A DNA stretch of 33,318 nt from Spirogloea muscicola (lineage: Eukaryota; Streptophyta; Zygnematophyceae; Spirogloeales; Spirogloeaceae), in NCBI GenBank assembly GCA_009602725.1, contig WELB01000220.1, forward strand, positions 194,784 through 228,101, in the 5' to 3' direction. Positions 8,561-19,111 of the stretch are shown one piece after another. A program made the position numbers and the translations under genes. The number at the start of each line of letters is the position of its first letter. The stretch's first letter is position 1. Under the pieces are notes generated by a model. The model had not been told where the DNA came from and made no database searches. It saw nothing but the letters and a program-made list of their open reading frames with translations.

Positions 8561-9143
8561 TTCCTGGAGGCCAGCTACACCGTGGCAATGGAGCATTTAA
8601 GCATGATGCCCCTGCAAGCTGGGGCGGATGGTCGTCTCCACGCCCGTCGTGCCGATCTCGACGCAGCGCGCTGGGCCCCCGGAGCATTGTAGACCACCGA
8701 CTGCTGTGAGTCCAGGAGCTCCAAACGATCGGTGGAGGAGGCAAGCTATGTAGTTGGCCGAGCGGCGCGCGCCAAGGAGGGAGTACGAACTTTGGGTGAG
8801 CACTTTCTTCTTTGTACTTGGCCACACGTACGCAGACCACCTGCCAGCGACGAGCTTGCAGTCGACGTCCACGGGGCGTTTGGGATTCGGTGGCTCGACC
8901 TACTTCAGCGACTTGCGCGGCGTGCTGTGTACCGCCGCCAAGGACAGCAGAGCAAGCAGCTCGGCTTCAATGCCGCCGGGTCGCTTGCTCAAGTGTACGG
9001 GATGCGCCTGGAAATATCCTTGCAGCGGTCCTTCGCATCTGCCGGCCATTTGCGGGCAGGCCGCGCCTTGCTCTGCTACCTCCGGGTTCCGTCAGGGCGA
9101 CACTTTTCCGCCCTCTATATTTCTGAGTTGCAGTGGTTATTGA
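8540..9143 (+). pseudogene. Family D RLE endonuclease remnant
   Basis: Shows the same domain order as family A but diverged: TFLEASYTVAMEH, RLHARRADLDA, then an in-frame interruption near 8796-8850 that looks like pieces of A and B tails (GAGCACTTTCTT and TTTGTACTTGGCCACAC). DELAVDVHGAFGIRWLDLLQRLARRAVYRR, FNAAGSLAQVYGMRL and SLQRS follow. The end corresponds to SGY plus TGA at 9141-9143 in another frame. Frameshifts and a stop near 8690 mark it as dead. Confidence 0.65.
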
Positions 9144-9279
9144 GCGCCTCTTGCTGACGTCTTGTAACTAGTATCCTTGTTTTGGCGCCATCTGGCCCTT
9201 TCAGCATCCGTCTTTATCATTACGTTTGCTGGTGTGTACTCTTTTTTTCCCGGCACCGTTTTGTGGCCTTTGTGGCCCC

Positions 9280-9412
9280 GCATTTTCTTTAGGCTGGCCT
9301 CTTTGCAGACCTGTACATTCCTTTTGGGCTGGCCTCTCATAGCTGTTGCCGTCAAATGAAGAAGTGCTCGCCCATAGAGAAGAGGGCTGGCAAAGCCAGC
9401 CCAAAAAGAATG
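9280..9412. mobile_element. Mixed retroelement tails
   Basis: Two plus-strand tail motifs (GGCTGGCCTCT... at about 9292 and 9330) are followed by a minus-strand family A tail (9361-9412) with hairpin GGGCTGG/CCAGCCC at 9384-9402. Confidence 0.55.
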
Positions 9413-9586
9413 GACAAATGAAGGGCTGTTTCTTCCTTCCCTAGCTAGCTCATTTCCTTAGCTAGCTCGTTACCCCGAAACAGGACATTCGTTGGCCTCC
9501 CTTTCAATGTCATGCGCACCGCGCGCCTTCTTCAAAACATTGCCAATCTAGGCTACACTCAACGTGCAGGGTGTGTTTCCGGCTGA

Positions 9587-9880
9587 GATGGGCTTGCCAG
9601 CTGCATGTCTGTCGCACTTGCGACGACGAATTTCGGCCTGTTTGCAATGTGCTCAGGCTAGTGCCTTGCATCAGAAAGCTGGGCGAGCTCTAGTTGGTGG
9701 CAGAAGGGCTCCGTTTCTGGCATCTAGTATTCATGCATCGATTAGTGGCCTTTATATTTTGACCCGTGGTTATTGAGCGGGTCAATCTGCTGTAGTTTAT
9801 GTAGATCTTCAGATGTGCTTGCCTTTGTACTTGGCCATTTGGCCTACGTTTGTTTCCAGTACACGAAATTTCTTCTTCCG
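9587..9880 (+). mobile_element. Family B retroelement 3' end
   Basis: A short ORF fragment (MGLPAACLSHLRRRISACLQ, then a deletion to ISGLYILTRGY; stop 9774-9776). A perfect 8-bp stem around the stop follows (TTGACCCG 9759-9766, CGGGTCAA 9778-9785, 11-nt loop), then the B tail with GGCC-ATTT-GGCC and ACACGA near the end. Confidence 0.75.
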
Positions 9881-9925
9881 AGCAGGGGTCGCGACCGCGG
9901 CATGCCGGGCTCGGTGGCGAGTGTG

Positions 9926-10430
9926 TTACGGAGTGCATAGAGTCGAGCGACAAGCCATAATCTGCGATGTTCTGCTGCCGGCGCAAGCGACGCCGCCCGG
10001 ACACTGGGTTATATGGCTGGCTTTTCCAGCCCATATCCTCCATGGGCGAGGCGAGCTCCCTCTCCATGTCATAGCGATCTTGAACACCTCATTGACAGCT
10101 GGGCAGTATGAAGCCGCCACGTTAGCAGCGGACAACTTGTCCAGCCATTCGCGGCCTCGTCGTGCCAGTTCGATCAGAGACGGCAATACAGGTCGGGGCT
10201 CCCGAATGACGAGAACTTCGATACTTTGCACACCTACCGCGCAAATTTGTGCATCCGCCCAAGCACTGCCGTACGAGTCTGCGAACCCGCGTAGCCAGCC
10301 CGCCGCGCCACGGGATCTGCTCCCCCGCCGGGCCTGGACCGGAGGCCTTGCCCGATAGCTGTTGTCCGAGGAAAGCCACCCCGTACCTCCTCCCGCAAAA
10401 GAAGAAGCGCAAGCGTAAAAGCGCTGCACC
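9926..10430 (-). pseudogene. Second copy of the unknown repeated ORF
   Basis: Diverged relative of 2060-2528 (-), with the IPWRGGLATRVRRL block and LARRGREWLDKLSAANVAASY. It is interrupted near 10010-10065 by a family A-like tail (hairpin GGCTGG/CCAGCC at 10015-10031) that is absent from the other copy. The protein family is not recognised. Confidence 0.4.
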
Positions 10431-11508
10431 GGCTGCCCGCTTTCTCTTTGGGCTGGCCTCTCCTAGCCACCAGGCAATGTGGCCGCGCTTGCCTCTTCTT
10501 CAGGGCTGGCATTCACAGCCGTGCCCCACTTTCCATTCACTCAACGCGCTGTCCGTTTCCCGCCCGACCTTCAAATTCATTCTGACCTGCAAATTTCTCA
10601 AATATACACGAAAAGTTCTTGGGCGGAAGCGTATCTACGCATCCGCCCACGCGCTGGCCGCATGAGTTCGTGGATCTGCGTGGCCAGCTCGCCGCGCCAC
10701 GTGATCTGCTCACCTGCCGGGCCATGACTGACCGGCGGCCTGCAGGCTGTTGACTGAGGAAGCCACCCCGTACCTCCGCCACCGCCAAGCGCACCGGCTT
10801 GGCCCCTTGGACAATCAGCTTCTTCACCGCCTTGTCGCCCCCTTTTACATCACTCAATACACACTCCACTCCCCCTTTTGCCAGGTGACGTACATCTGTC
10901 AATGTGGTTGCCTCTGTACTTGGCCACTCAGGCCCTCCATCACCCAATACACACCACTTCATTGGCCAAGCTCATATCTTATTCTTCAGTCTTGACCGGC
11001 TGGCCAGCCCGCCAGGACTGCTGGGGCCGTCTACTTAAACATCCCACTGCCAGTCCAAGCGCACTTCGCTCCTGCGCCCCCCCATCTCCTGTCGCACCCG
11101 GCTCAAGCACCCCCGCGCCCCAGGTACGTGCGCTCACGCTTTTTGCAAGCGGCGTCGGCAGTCGATGTCCTGATGCTTGATGCTCTGCTTTCATAGCAGT
11201 CTCGCTAGTAAGGGAGTCATGATGCGCTTCGACTGGCGTTTCTAACGTGTGCTATGATCATGGGCTGCTAGCTCCGTATACATGGGCTGCTAGCTCGGCA
11301 CCCCTGGTGGCAGTGTGTGTTGAAAGCTGTCAAGGCATTGAGCAGATATGCAAGCGTGAGGCTCAAGTTGAAGGGTTTCAATTCCACCGGCTCGATCATC
11401 ATCTGCAAGGTCGCCCAAGAAGCAATGCATCTGTTGCAGCACTCCAATCGTTCATTTCCACTTATTTTCTCAAGGGCACGGCGATCGGCTTGCAGGCTTC
11501 TTGCGAAG

Positions 11509-12300
11509 ATGGCGACTCGAGTAAGTTGTGTAGCGCTCCTGGCCATCCTGCTGGCATGTATGATACTGCTTGGTGAGTGCTCGGTGGCTAACAGGCCTGC
11601 ACGGATCAATCAAGAGCACCTATGCTCTGCGGCATAACGTCAGCCAAGGCTGCCATTGTTAGTGTGCATACGGAACCTTGATAGGGGTCTTGTAGAGATC
11701 TCGGGTAGCTTGCACTTTGAGGCCAAATGTTTGATCAGTGATGGGTAGGGCTAAGTGCAAAAGCAGTGAAACGTACTTGGTTGAATATAGTATGGCTGGT
11801 AGAGAAGCACTTCTTTCCTACCCATTGCAGGTGGAATCAGCGCGGTTGATGCTGCAAAAGGTGGCATCCATCATGGTGAGGCTCCAGACTCTAGCCACGT
11901 CGGACATGCAAATTGTCACCTGTTTCTTTGCTTAGCAATAAGATTCATCCTCCAGGAGTGGCACATTGCAGCACTTGATCAAATGCTTAATGTGTTACTT
12001 GATGGCTCGTATGGCTATGATCAGGTGGAAGCAAGAGTATGCCTGGCATGCACCTCACTCCCCACAATGGCACACGCACTGGGACCAAGTTGAACGGAAC
12101 TGCTCATAACGTGACCACTGGACTCCCGCACAACCATACTCTTTCACATAAGCACCCCATTCGACCCAAGAATCGCACACTCCCTTCAAACTACCTCAAC
12201 ACAATGTCACGGCTGGAGTCCGCAAAAACCACACACTTCCACTCAATCACACACTCCCCTTCAACCACACTCATGGCCAAAAGACTACGGAAGGAGTGTA
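11509..12300 (+). pseudogene. Secreted sequon-rich protein, copy 2, frameshifted
   Basis: Same three-exon layout as copy 1: 11509-11572, 11831-11875 and from 12025, with identical exon lengths and phases for exons 1-2. The signal peptide is conserved (MATRVSCVALLAILLACM). In exon 3 one C is missing from a run of C near 12180-12186 relative to copy 1. This shifts the frame after the NRT sequon and replaces the rest of the sequon-rich tail with an unrelated reading that stays open to 12671. It is either a recent pseudogene or a single-base assembly error; the abandoned frame downstream still encodes NHT sequons. Confidence 0.6.
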
Positions 12301-12309
12301 TCATGCAGA

Positions 12310-13190
12310 AAAGAAAGGAGGCAAGCGTGGTTAGGGCTGTGTATACCAAGCGATTGTCAACACCTCAACTCATAGCATTCATTGGTCGTGATGCATGTAT
12401 GCCCCATCTAGCTTCATGGACCACGTATCTCTATCATGTCTTTTACAAGGCACTTGTGTGCCGCTGTCAAACTCGTTGCCTCGAGATTGTCCTATTTTCC
12501 CCCGTCAGACTTGAAGTGAGTCTTGCTCCTGACCGGCTCATGCACAAGAAAGAAGAGAAACACTCCCGTACAGCAGCTTGCCAAAATGTGAGATCCTGCA
12601 CTGTGAGAGTGGCAACTCTTGGCACCGAAGATCTTGCAGCTTGGTTTTGCAGTGATCTAGAAAAATCATGATCTGAACTAGCTTACATGGCAGACAATTG
12701 GGGGACCGTTTGTTTGCATGTCAAATACGTGCTGTCTACATGATTGCGTGATTGCAATGTAAATTGACATTTCAAGACATGTGAAAGGATACATTCTGCT
12801 ATCAATGCCACTTACAGATTACTTTTGTACAAACGTAGTACTGTCACTCTTGTATGATATCCAAAGTAAACTCAAGTACCGTGACCAACCTAGAATTACA
12901 CAAGTTGAAGTCCTTCGAGAGGGTCCGACCAACGTGTCAATCAAAAGCAAGATCGATGTGTGCAGCTGTCCTAATATATGAAGAGGAAATAAGAAAAGCG
13001 TACCCTGCAAAGCCACACATCTTTGGACATAGTCGGCTGCTGATGATGGGCACGCTTGACGGGCATGACAAGGTTGAAAGGATCAGCCAACGTGTCTGGT
13101 TTCTGAGGGCTCAAAGGCTTGCAAGAGCACATGTACAAATTAATATTTATTCTCTGAATTCTACTTATGACCTGATGACTTGCAAACCTC
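12310..13190. other. 3' flank of copy 2, no gene seen
   Basis: Follows the same order as 4730-5570. ORFs here are short and not conserved between the two copies. Confidence 0.4.
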
Positions 13191-13499
13191 GTGCAGATGA
13201 AGACGAAGAGAACGTTCTGATATGGCCTTTGCCATACTCGACTAGCACCTACTACTTCGGCTTTGCTTCATCAGGTAGTGTGTATTTACATCTATCTCCA
13301 TATTCTGCCTCGTAAATTGCTGAGCATGGATTTCGACTTCCTCTATCAGTATCTGTTGCAAGAAAAGTCACTTGAATCCCATGACTATTGTCCCTTTGAT
13401 AGTCAGATAGCCTCATACGGCATCCAAAAGCAGAGCATGCATCAAGTCGACCAGTGTGCATTTGAGCTGCGAGTGTTTGAAGGGGCCACATTACGTAGG

Positions 13500-13795
13500 G
13501 GCCTAAAGCGCTATTTCAGAACGGGTGTAGGATGGACCACTCAATCACAACGAGTGAGGAGCCTCAAATGCGACAGACTAGCTGCCGGAAAACAATCCCC
13601 CTGGCGAAAGCCAGAGGCTGCACCGAGAGCACAGCCAGCACGCAGATGCAAGGCCTGGGCCATGGACCGCTGCAGGGAGATGGACAAGCGCATGCGGTAG
13701 ACCTGGGCCAACGAGCCAGCGGCGTTAAAGTCAGCCTGCTCACCTAGCCTGCGGGACACAGCACGCCGCGCAAGCCTGAAAGGTGGGAAAGGGCA
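13500..13795 (-). pseudogene. Family C RLE endonuclease C-terminus
   Basis: On the minus strand: FNAAGSLAQVYRMRLSISLQRSMAQ, ALHLRAG, FRQGDCFPAASLSHLRLLTRCD and a stop at 13541-13543. The stop-region stem is CACTC/GAGTG (13538-13542, 13552-13556), plus a T-G wobble at the next position. Only the last part of the domain is present. Confidence 0.65.
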
Positions 13796-13799
13796 GCCC

Positions 13800-14226
13800 A
13801 AAACGAATGGACAAGGACCGAAGAGCCAAAATTGCCGAGAATAAGCACAGCTAGACACAAGACGACCGCAGAAAGAAGCTTAGTACCCACGAGTAAGCAG
13901 CAGCAAGTCCGAGTCACTCGTAGCTGGGAAAGGGGCACTCCGTTAAGACCCAGATGCAGCAGCCATGGCTCGGCCTGCTCGCCAGCGGACTGCGTGAGCC
14001 AGAGAGCACTGGAAAGCGACTGACAGCCGCACGCAAAAGACCTGTGCAAGCGATCCGGCAGCGCTGAAGCCGGGCAGCTCCCCTGGCTGACCCGGCCACA
14101 GATGGATGGCCTGTTGGGCAAGGCGCTGGAGAAGGTCCTGCCAAAAGCCCCGTGGACGTCGATTGCAAGTGCCGCGAATACATCACCAGCAGGGTGATTA
14201 GCATACTTATTTACGCTCCTTGCCAC
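13800..14226 (-). pseudogene. Family F RLE endonuclease remnant
   Basis: On the minus strand: NKYANHPAGDVFAALAIDVHGAFG, then frameshifts, and the C-terminus SDLLLLTRGY with a TAA stop (13880-13882). The stop lies in the stem GCTTA/TAAGC (13878-13882, 13894-13898). The copy at 20380-20487 is a close relative that ends in TGA instead. Confidence 0.6.
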
Positions 14227-14279
14227 GGGCCGCCAGGCCGACCGCGTGCCCTGCAGTCGAAGCCGATCTGGTGGGGTTG

Positions 14280-14480
14280 GTGAAGGGCTGGGGCCTGGCG
14301 GAGAGATGCTTCCAGGAGAGGCTGTGCAGGCTGAGCAAGATTAGCACTCTGGAGCATGCAATCAATTTGGCCCCTTCGAACTTTGTTCATTCTTTTCTCT
14401 GGGCTGGCCTCTCCCACTCTGAAGTAGCGCTTTGGGCCTACAAGAAACAAGACACAGCCAGACACAAGACGACGCAACGG
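14280..14480 (+). mobile_element. Degenerate retroelement tail
   Basis: Carries GTTCATTCTTTT followed by GGGCTGGCCTCTCCC, a weakened version of the terminal hairpin, joined at 14480 to the minus-strand family A copy. Confidence 0.45.
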
Positions 14481-14485
14481 GACAC

Positions 14486-15545
14486 TCAGTAACCCCTGCT
14501 AAGCAGCCGCAGGTCGGAGAAGCTAGGCTCCTGGAAGCGGTTGCCCAGGCCAGAGCCAGAGGCGGCAGCGAGGGCACGACGGGCACGCAGATGCAACGCG
14601 CGAGCCATGGACCTCTGCAGTGAGACGGACAGGCGCAGTCGATACACCTGTGCGAGCGAGCCTGCGACATGGAAGTCCACCGGCTCCCCATGGTAGCGGC
14701 GGGAGATGGCGTGGCGCGCGAGCCGGTTTAGCAGCTCGAGCCACCGAGCACCCACTGAACCGTGGGTGTCGATGGCGAGAGGAAAGAACTCGTCCTCTCG
14801 TGGATGGTTCGCGTGTTTCAACTCCTTGGCCCGGGCTGCACAGGCCACCGCATACCCAGCCTTAGAGGCACATTGCAAGGGGGAGCAAGCGGTCGTAGGA
14901 GTCCATTGTCACCACGTCCAGAAAGGCCTGCCAGCCAGTGAGGTGGCCAAAAGCTCGACGCGGCGGGCGTGGAGACCGTCCGCCCGCTGCTGCAGCGGCA
15001 TGACCGCGGAGTTCTCGGCGGCCACAGCGCAAAACATGGGCCACCAGCTCCCCAGGCTCGGCCCCTCGCTCGCTACATTCGCATTGAAGCACACCCTGGA
15101 GACATGGCGCCATCAGACCCAGGAGCTGGTGGACGGCACTGCGGAATACCTCGTCCGGGAGGGTGAGGACGTCGTTGAGGGGGAGGGCCTGGAGCCACGC
15201 GGCTGCCCCCGAGGAAGAGGCCGAGTGGAGTCGTGCGCGCCCACGCAGGTCGGCCTCCGGGTGCTGCTGCAAGGCGGTGGTGAAGGCTGCCCTGTCCATT
15301 GTGGCCGCAAAGCGCGCTTGGACGCGCAGGTCGGCGGTGTGCGCGAGGTGTTCAAACGAGACCGCCTGGCCAGGAGCTGCTCGCGGCGCACCCGGATCTG
15401 GCGGGCCAGGCGGTCTCGTTTGAGCACCTCGCGCACACCGCCGGCCTGCGCGCCCAAGCGCGCTTTGCGGCCGCAATGAGGGGAAGCGGCTGCTGGTATG
15501 CAAGAATCGGCTGTAAACTGCCAGCAGATGCATACAGGTGTTCAT
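14486..15545 (-). pseudogene. Family A RLE endonuclease, long minus-strand copy
   Basis: Reading down the minus strand from 15545: VSFEHLAHTADLRVQARFA, an ALQQHPEADLRGRARLHSAS linker, PLNDVLTLPDEVFRSAVHQLLG, the finger CECSERG...HVLRC, the RLE block FLDVVTMDSYDR, then a frameshift near 14870. It continues through KELKHANHPREDEFFPLAIDTHG, SLQRS and LLSRGY to the stop at 14486-14488. This is the most complete view of the region upstream of the finger. A deletion removes the HGGERTA segment. Confidence 0.7.
15297..15478. repeat. Inverted repeat, 75-bp arms, 32-bp spacer
   Basis: 15297-15371 and 15404-15478 are reverse complements with about 4 mismatches. Each arm encodes the same family A segment (SFEHLAHTA...QARFAA) in opposite orientations, so part of the element was copied back in reverse. 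Confidence 0.8.
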
Positions 15546-16215
15546 GACGGAGCCAAAGGCTAGGCAGACAGGGCGCCCTCAATACCCCCGTGTCAGCAGT
15601 AGGAAGTCAGATGAGCTGAGGGGAGGAAGAGCGACCCCGCTGCGCAAACCAGAGGCTGCTGCAAGGGCGCGACCAGCCCGGCGATGCAAAGCAATCGCCT
15701 GGGACCGCTGTAGGGACATAGACAAGCGCATACGGTAGCAGGACACAAGACCCAAAGGCACCGAGCCACCGGGAAGGGCTGCACCCCGTTCCCGGCGCCG
15801 CTGGTCAGCTTGAGAGGCCAGCAGCGAAAGTAACGAGGACCACCGACCCCCGTAACACCCATGGATGTCCATGGCCAGGGGGTAAAAGGTATCACCCGCC
15901 GGGTGGTCCTTGTACTTGCTCAACTTCTTCTGTTTGGCCACCTTCACAGCAGGGGTTACTGAGTGTCTCGTAGCAGCTTTGTTTCTGTTACTTAGCGCTT
16001 CCCCTGGCCCCCTTCTCGTACTCTGTTCATTCTTTTTCGGGCTGGTTGTTCCAGCCCCTATTCTCAATGGGCGAGCACTTTCTTCACAGTATAGCCGGTC
16101 TCAGAAGTAATGGGGCCCTTCGTCCGAAAGCTGTCGGTTAAGACGACGCCCATGAGGAGCCGCTTGCCCCTTGCTGGCTTTTCACAGCCGATTCTTTCAT
16201 ATCAGCAGCCGCTTC
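15480..16215 (-). pseudogene. Family E RLE retroelement, interrupted by a family A tail
   Basis: On the minus strand: remnants of the RLE core (about 16090-16170, matching 18090-18190), then KKLSKYKDHPAGDTFYPLAMDIHG, LLSLLASQADQRRRERG, YRMRLSMSLQRS and FLLLTRGY with stop at 15579-15581. The E-type tail runs to about 15480. Positions 15950-16081 are a plus-strand family A insertion. The E tail sequence recurs at 17570-17665 (+). Confidence 0.7.
15950..16081 (+). mobile_element. Family A tail inserted into family E, with target duplication
   Basis: 132 bp from just before the stop codon to GCACTTT(CTT), hairpin 16039-16057. CTTCACAG flanks it at 15942-15949 and 16082-16089, of which CTT may be shared with the element's own end. 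Removing it restores the E sequence seen at 18170-18200. Confidence 0.9.
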
Positions 16216-16224
16216 CCCCTTGCC

Positions 16225-17200
16225 ACCTCCCAGGGGGACGCCAACCAGATCGACACGCCTCGTCCGAGGGACCCCATTGCGGAGCTGGACGCGCAATGAA
16301 GAGGGCAGCCTTCACCACTGCCTTGCAGCAGCGCCCGGAGGCCGACCTGAGCTGGTGCGCACGACTCCACTCGGCCTCTTCCCGGAGGGCAGCGGCGTGG
16401 CTCCAGGCCCTCCCCCTCAATGACGCCCTCACTCTCCCGGACGAGGGATTTCGGAGTGCCGTCCACCGGCTCCTGGGTCTGCCGCCGCCATGTCTCCAGG
16501 GTGTGCTTCAATGCGAATGTGGCGAGCGAGGGGCCGAGCCTGGGGACCTGGCCGCCCATGTTTTGCGCTGTTCGCACGGCGGAGAGTGGACAGCGACACA
16601 CGACCTCCTCCGATAGGCGATGCATGGCATCCTCGTGGAGGCAGGCTTCCCGGTGGCCGCCGAGAACTTCGCAGTCATGCCGCTCCAGCAACGGGCGGAC
16701 GGTCTCCACGCCAGTCGCGTCGACCTTGTGGCCACGCCACAGCCGGCGGGCCACGTCTCCTCCTTGACGTGGTGACCACTGACCCATACGACCGCTCACA
16801 CCCCGCCCAGTGCCACCAAGGCTGGGTATGTGGTAGCCTGCGCCGCTCGGGCCAAGGAGCTAACATACGCAGATCACCAGCGGGAAGACGAGTTCTTCCC
16901 GCTCGCCATCGACACGCACGGGGCGTTGGGCGCTCGGTGGCTCGAGCTGCTCAACTAGCTCTCACGTCACGCCATCGTCCGCCGCTTCCATGGGGGGCCG
17001 GTGGACTTTCATGCAGCCGGGTCGCTAGTGCAGGTGTACCGTATGCGCTTGGCCGCCTCGCTGCAGAGGTCCATGGCTCGCGTGCTGCACCTGCGTGCTT
17101 GACGAGCCCTCGCCGCTGCCTCTGGCCCTGGCCAGAGGACCCGCTTCCAGGAGCCAAGTTTCTCTAAGTTGAGGCTGCTTAGCAGGGGTTCCTGCGAGTT
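16225..17200 (+). pseudogene. Family A RLE endonuclease, decayed plus-strand copy
   Basis: Covers the linker, the finger (CECGERG...HVLRCSHGGE), RLE core (SRVDLVATP, then a frameshift), KELTYADHQREDEFFPLAIDTHGALG and SLQRS. Nonsense codons occur at about 16614, 16957 and 17101, and the terminal TGA region has changed to a CTGCGAG-type sequence. It fuses at about 17205 to a family E fragment. Confidence 0.7.
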
Positions 17201-17209
17201 TCGTAGCTG

Positions 17210-17665
17210 CTGGCCGAACAGAAGAAGTTGAGCAAGTACAAGGACCACCCGGCGGGTGATACCTTTTACCCCCTGGCCATTGCATACATGGGTGTTGCGG
17301 GGTTCGGTGGTCCTCGTTACTTTCGCTGCTGGCCTCTCAAGCTGACTAGCGGCGCCGTGAACAGGGTGCAGCCCTTCCCGGTGGCTCGGTGCCTGTGGGT
17401 CTTGTGTCCTGCTACCGAATGCGTCTGTCTATGTGCCTACAGCGGTCCCAGGCGATTGCTTTGCATCGCCGGGCTGCGCGCCCTTGCAGCAGCCTCTGGT
17501 CTGCGCAGCGGGGTTGCTCTTCCTCCCCTCGGCTCATCTGACTTCCTACTGCTGACACGGGGGTATTGAGGGCGCCCTGTCTGCCTAGCATTTGGCTCCG
17601 TCATGAACACCTGTATGCATCTGGCTGGCAATTTACAGTCGATTCTTCAATATCAGCAGCCGCAT
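17210..17665 (+). pseudogene. Family E endonuclease C-terminus and tail
   Basis: KLSKYKDHPAGDTFYPLA..., with frameshifts, to FLLLTRGY and stop at 17567-17569, then the E tail. Nearly identical to the minus-strand copy at 15480-15920, so the two form a wide inverted pair. Confidence 0.7.
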
Positions 17666-17689
17666 TCTGAGTTTCGTAGCTGCTTAGTC

Positions 17690-18366
17690 TATGGGCGAGC
17701 GCTTCTTCGTGTTATTACCAAGGCGGCAAGAAGAAGAGAGCGATGGCTCCATAACAAAGTAACGAAGTGCTCAAACCGACCTGCGGGCCCAGACCCGCTA
17801 CACTGCGCTTGTGGACAAAGCGGCCTACGACCAGGTGGTGGAGCTCCTCCGCCGCACGACATCCGAGGGCGCGCCCGGCTCCTCTCCGCCTCCTCCCCTG
17901 GGGCGGCGGCGTGGCTATCAGCACTCCCCATCTACGCGGCGCTGACTATTCCAGACGCGGTATTCAGGACGGCGGCCCACCGGCTCCTCGGCCTCCTCCC
18001 TCCCTGCGTTGGAGAGCACTGGGGTGATGCCCATCCTCCTCCGCAATGGGGTCCCTCGGACGAGGCGTGTCGATCTGGTCGGCGTCCCCCTGGGAGGTGG
18101 CAAGCGGCTCCTCATGGACGTTGTCCTCACCGACAGCTTCCGGACGAAGGGCGCCATTACTTCTGAGACCGGCTACGCTGTGAAGGTAGCCGAACGAAAG
18201 AAGCTGCACAAGTACAAGGACCACCCGGCGGGTGATACCTTTTACCCCCTGGCCATGGACATCCATGGGTATTACGGGGGTCGGTGGTCCTCGTTACTTT
18301 CGCTGCTGGCCTCTCAAGCTGACCAGCGGCGCCGGGAGCAGGGTGCTGCCCTTCCCGGTGGCTCGG
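17690..18366 (+). pseudogene. Family E endonuclease, second plus-strand copy cut by the gap
   Basis: Starts with DLRAQTRYTALVDKAAYDQVVELLRR, then a frameshift to RGRARLLSASSPGAAAWLSALPI. A deletion removes the finger, and the RLE core follows (TRRVDLVGVPLGGGKRLLMDVVLTDSF, KVAERKKLHKYKDHPAGDTFYPLAMDIHG) until the run of N. Confidence 0.7.
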
Positions 18367-19111
18367 NNNNNNNNNNNNNNNNNNNNNNNNNNNNNNNNNN
18401 NNNNNNNNNNNNNNNNNNNNNNNNNNNNNNNNNNNNNNNNNNNNNNNNNNNNNNNNNNNNNNNNNNNNNNNNNNNNNNNNNNNNNNNNNNNNNNNNNNNN
18501 NNNNNNNNNNNNNNNNNNNNNNNNNNNNNNNNNNNNNNNNNNNNNNNNNNNNNNNNNNNNNNNNNNNNNNNNNNNNNNNNNNNNNNNNNNNNNNNNNNNN
18601 NNNNNNNNNNNNNNNNNNNNNNNNNNNNNNNNNNNNNNNNNNNNNNNNNNNNNNNNNNNNNNNNNNNNNNNNNNNNNNNNNNNNNNNNNNNNNNNNNNNN
18701 NNNNNNNNNNNNNNNNNNNNNNNNNNNNNNNNNNNNNNNNNNNNNNNNNNNNNNNNNNNNNNNNNNNNNNNNNNNNNNNNNNNNNNNNNNNNNNNNNNNN
18801 NNNNNNNNNNNNNNNNNNNNNNNNNNNNNNNNNNNNNNNNNNNNNNNNNNNNNNNNNNNNNNNNNNNNNNNNNNNNNNNNNNNNNNNNNNNNNNNNNNNN
18901 NNNNNNNNNNNNNNNNNNNNNNNNNNNNNNNNNNNNNNNNNNNNNNNNNNNNNNNNNNNNNNNNNNNNNNNNNNNNNNNNNNNNNNNNNNNNNNNNNNNN
19001 NNNNNNNNNNNNNNNNNNNNNNNNNNNNNNNNNNNNNNNNNNNNNNNNNNNNNNNNNNNNNNNNNNNNNNNNNNNNNNNNNNNNNNNNNNNNNNNNNNNN
19101 NNNNNNNNNNN
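18367..19111. other. Assembly gap (N run)
   Basis: 745 undetermined bases. Open frames crossing it are artefacts. Confidence 1.

Larger units (their letters stand above)
10620..13485. repeat. Segmental duplication, copy 2
   Basis: Direct-orientation counterpart of 2400-5745 plus 7570-7795. It lacks the family A insertion (2535-2961) and the LTR element (5743-6649), so it preserves the empty sites. Confidence 0.8.

Noticed and set aside
12039-12671. 210-residue ORF as a full gene
   Set aside because: Its second half is a frameshifted reading of the secreted-protein gene and its 3' flank, not conserved in copy 1.
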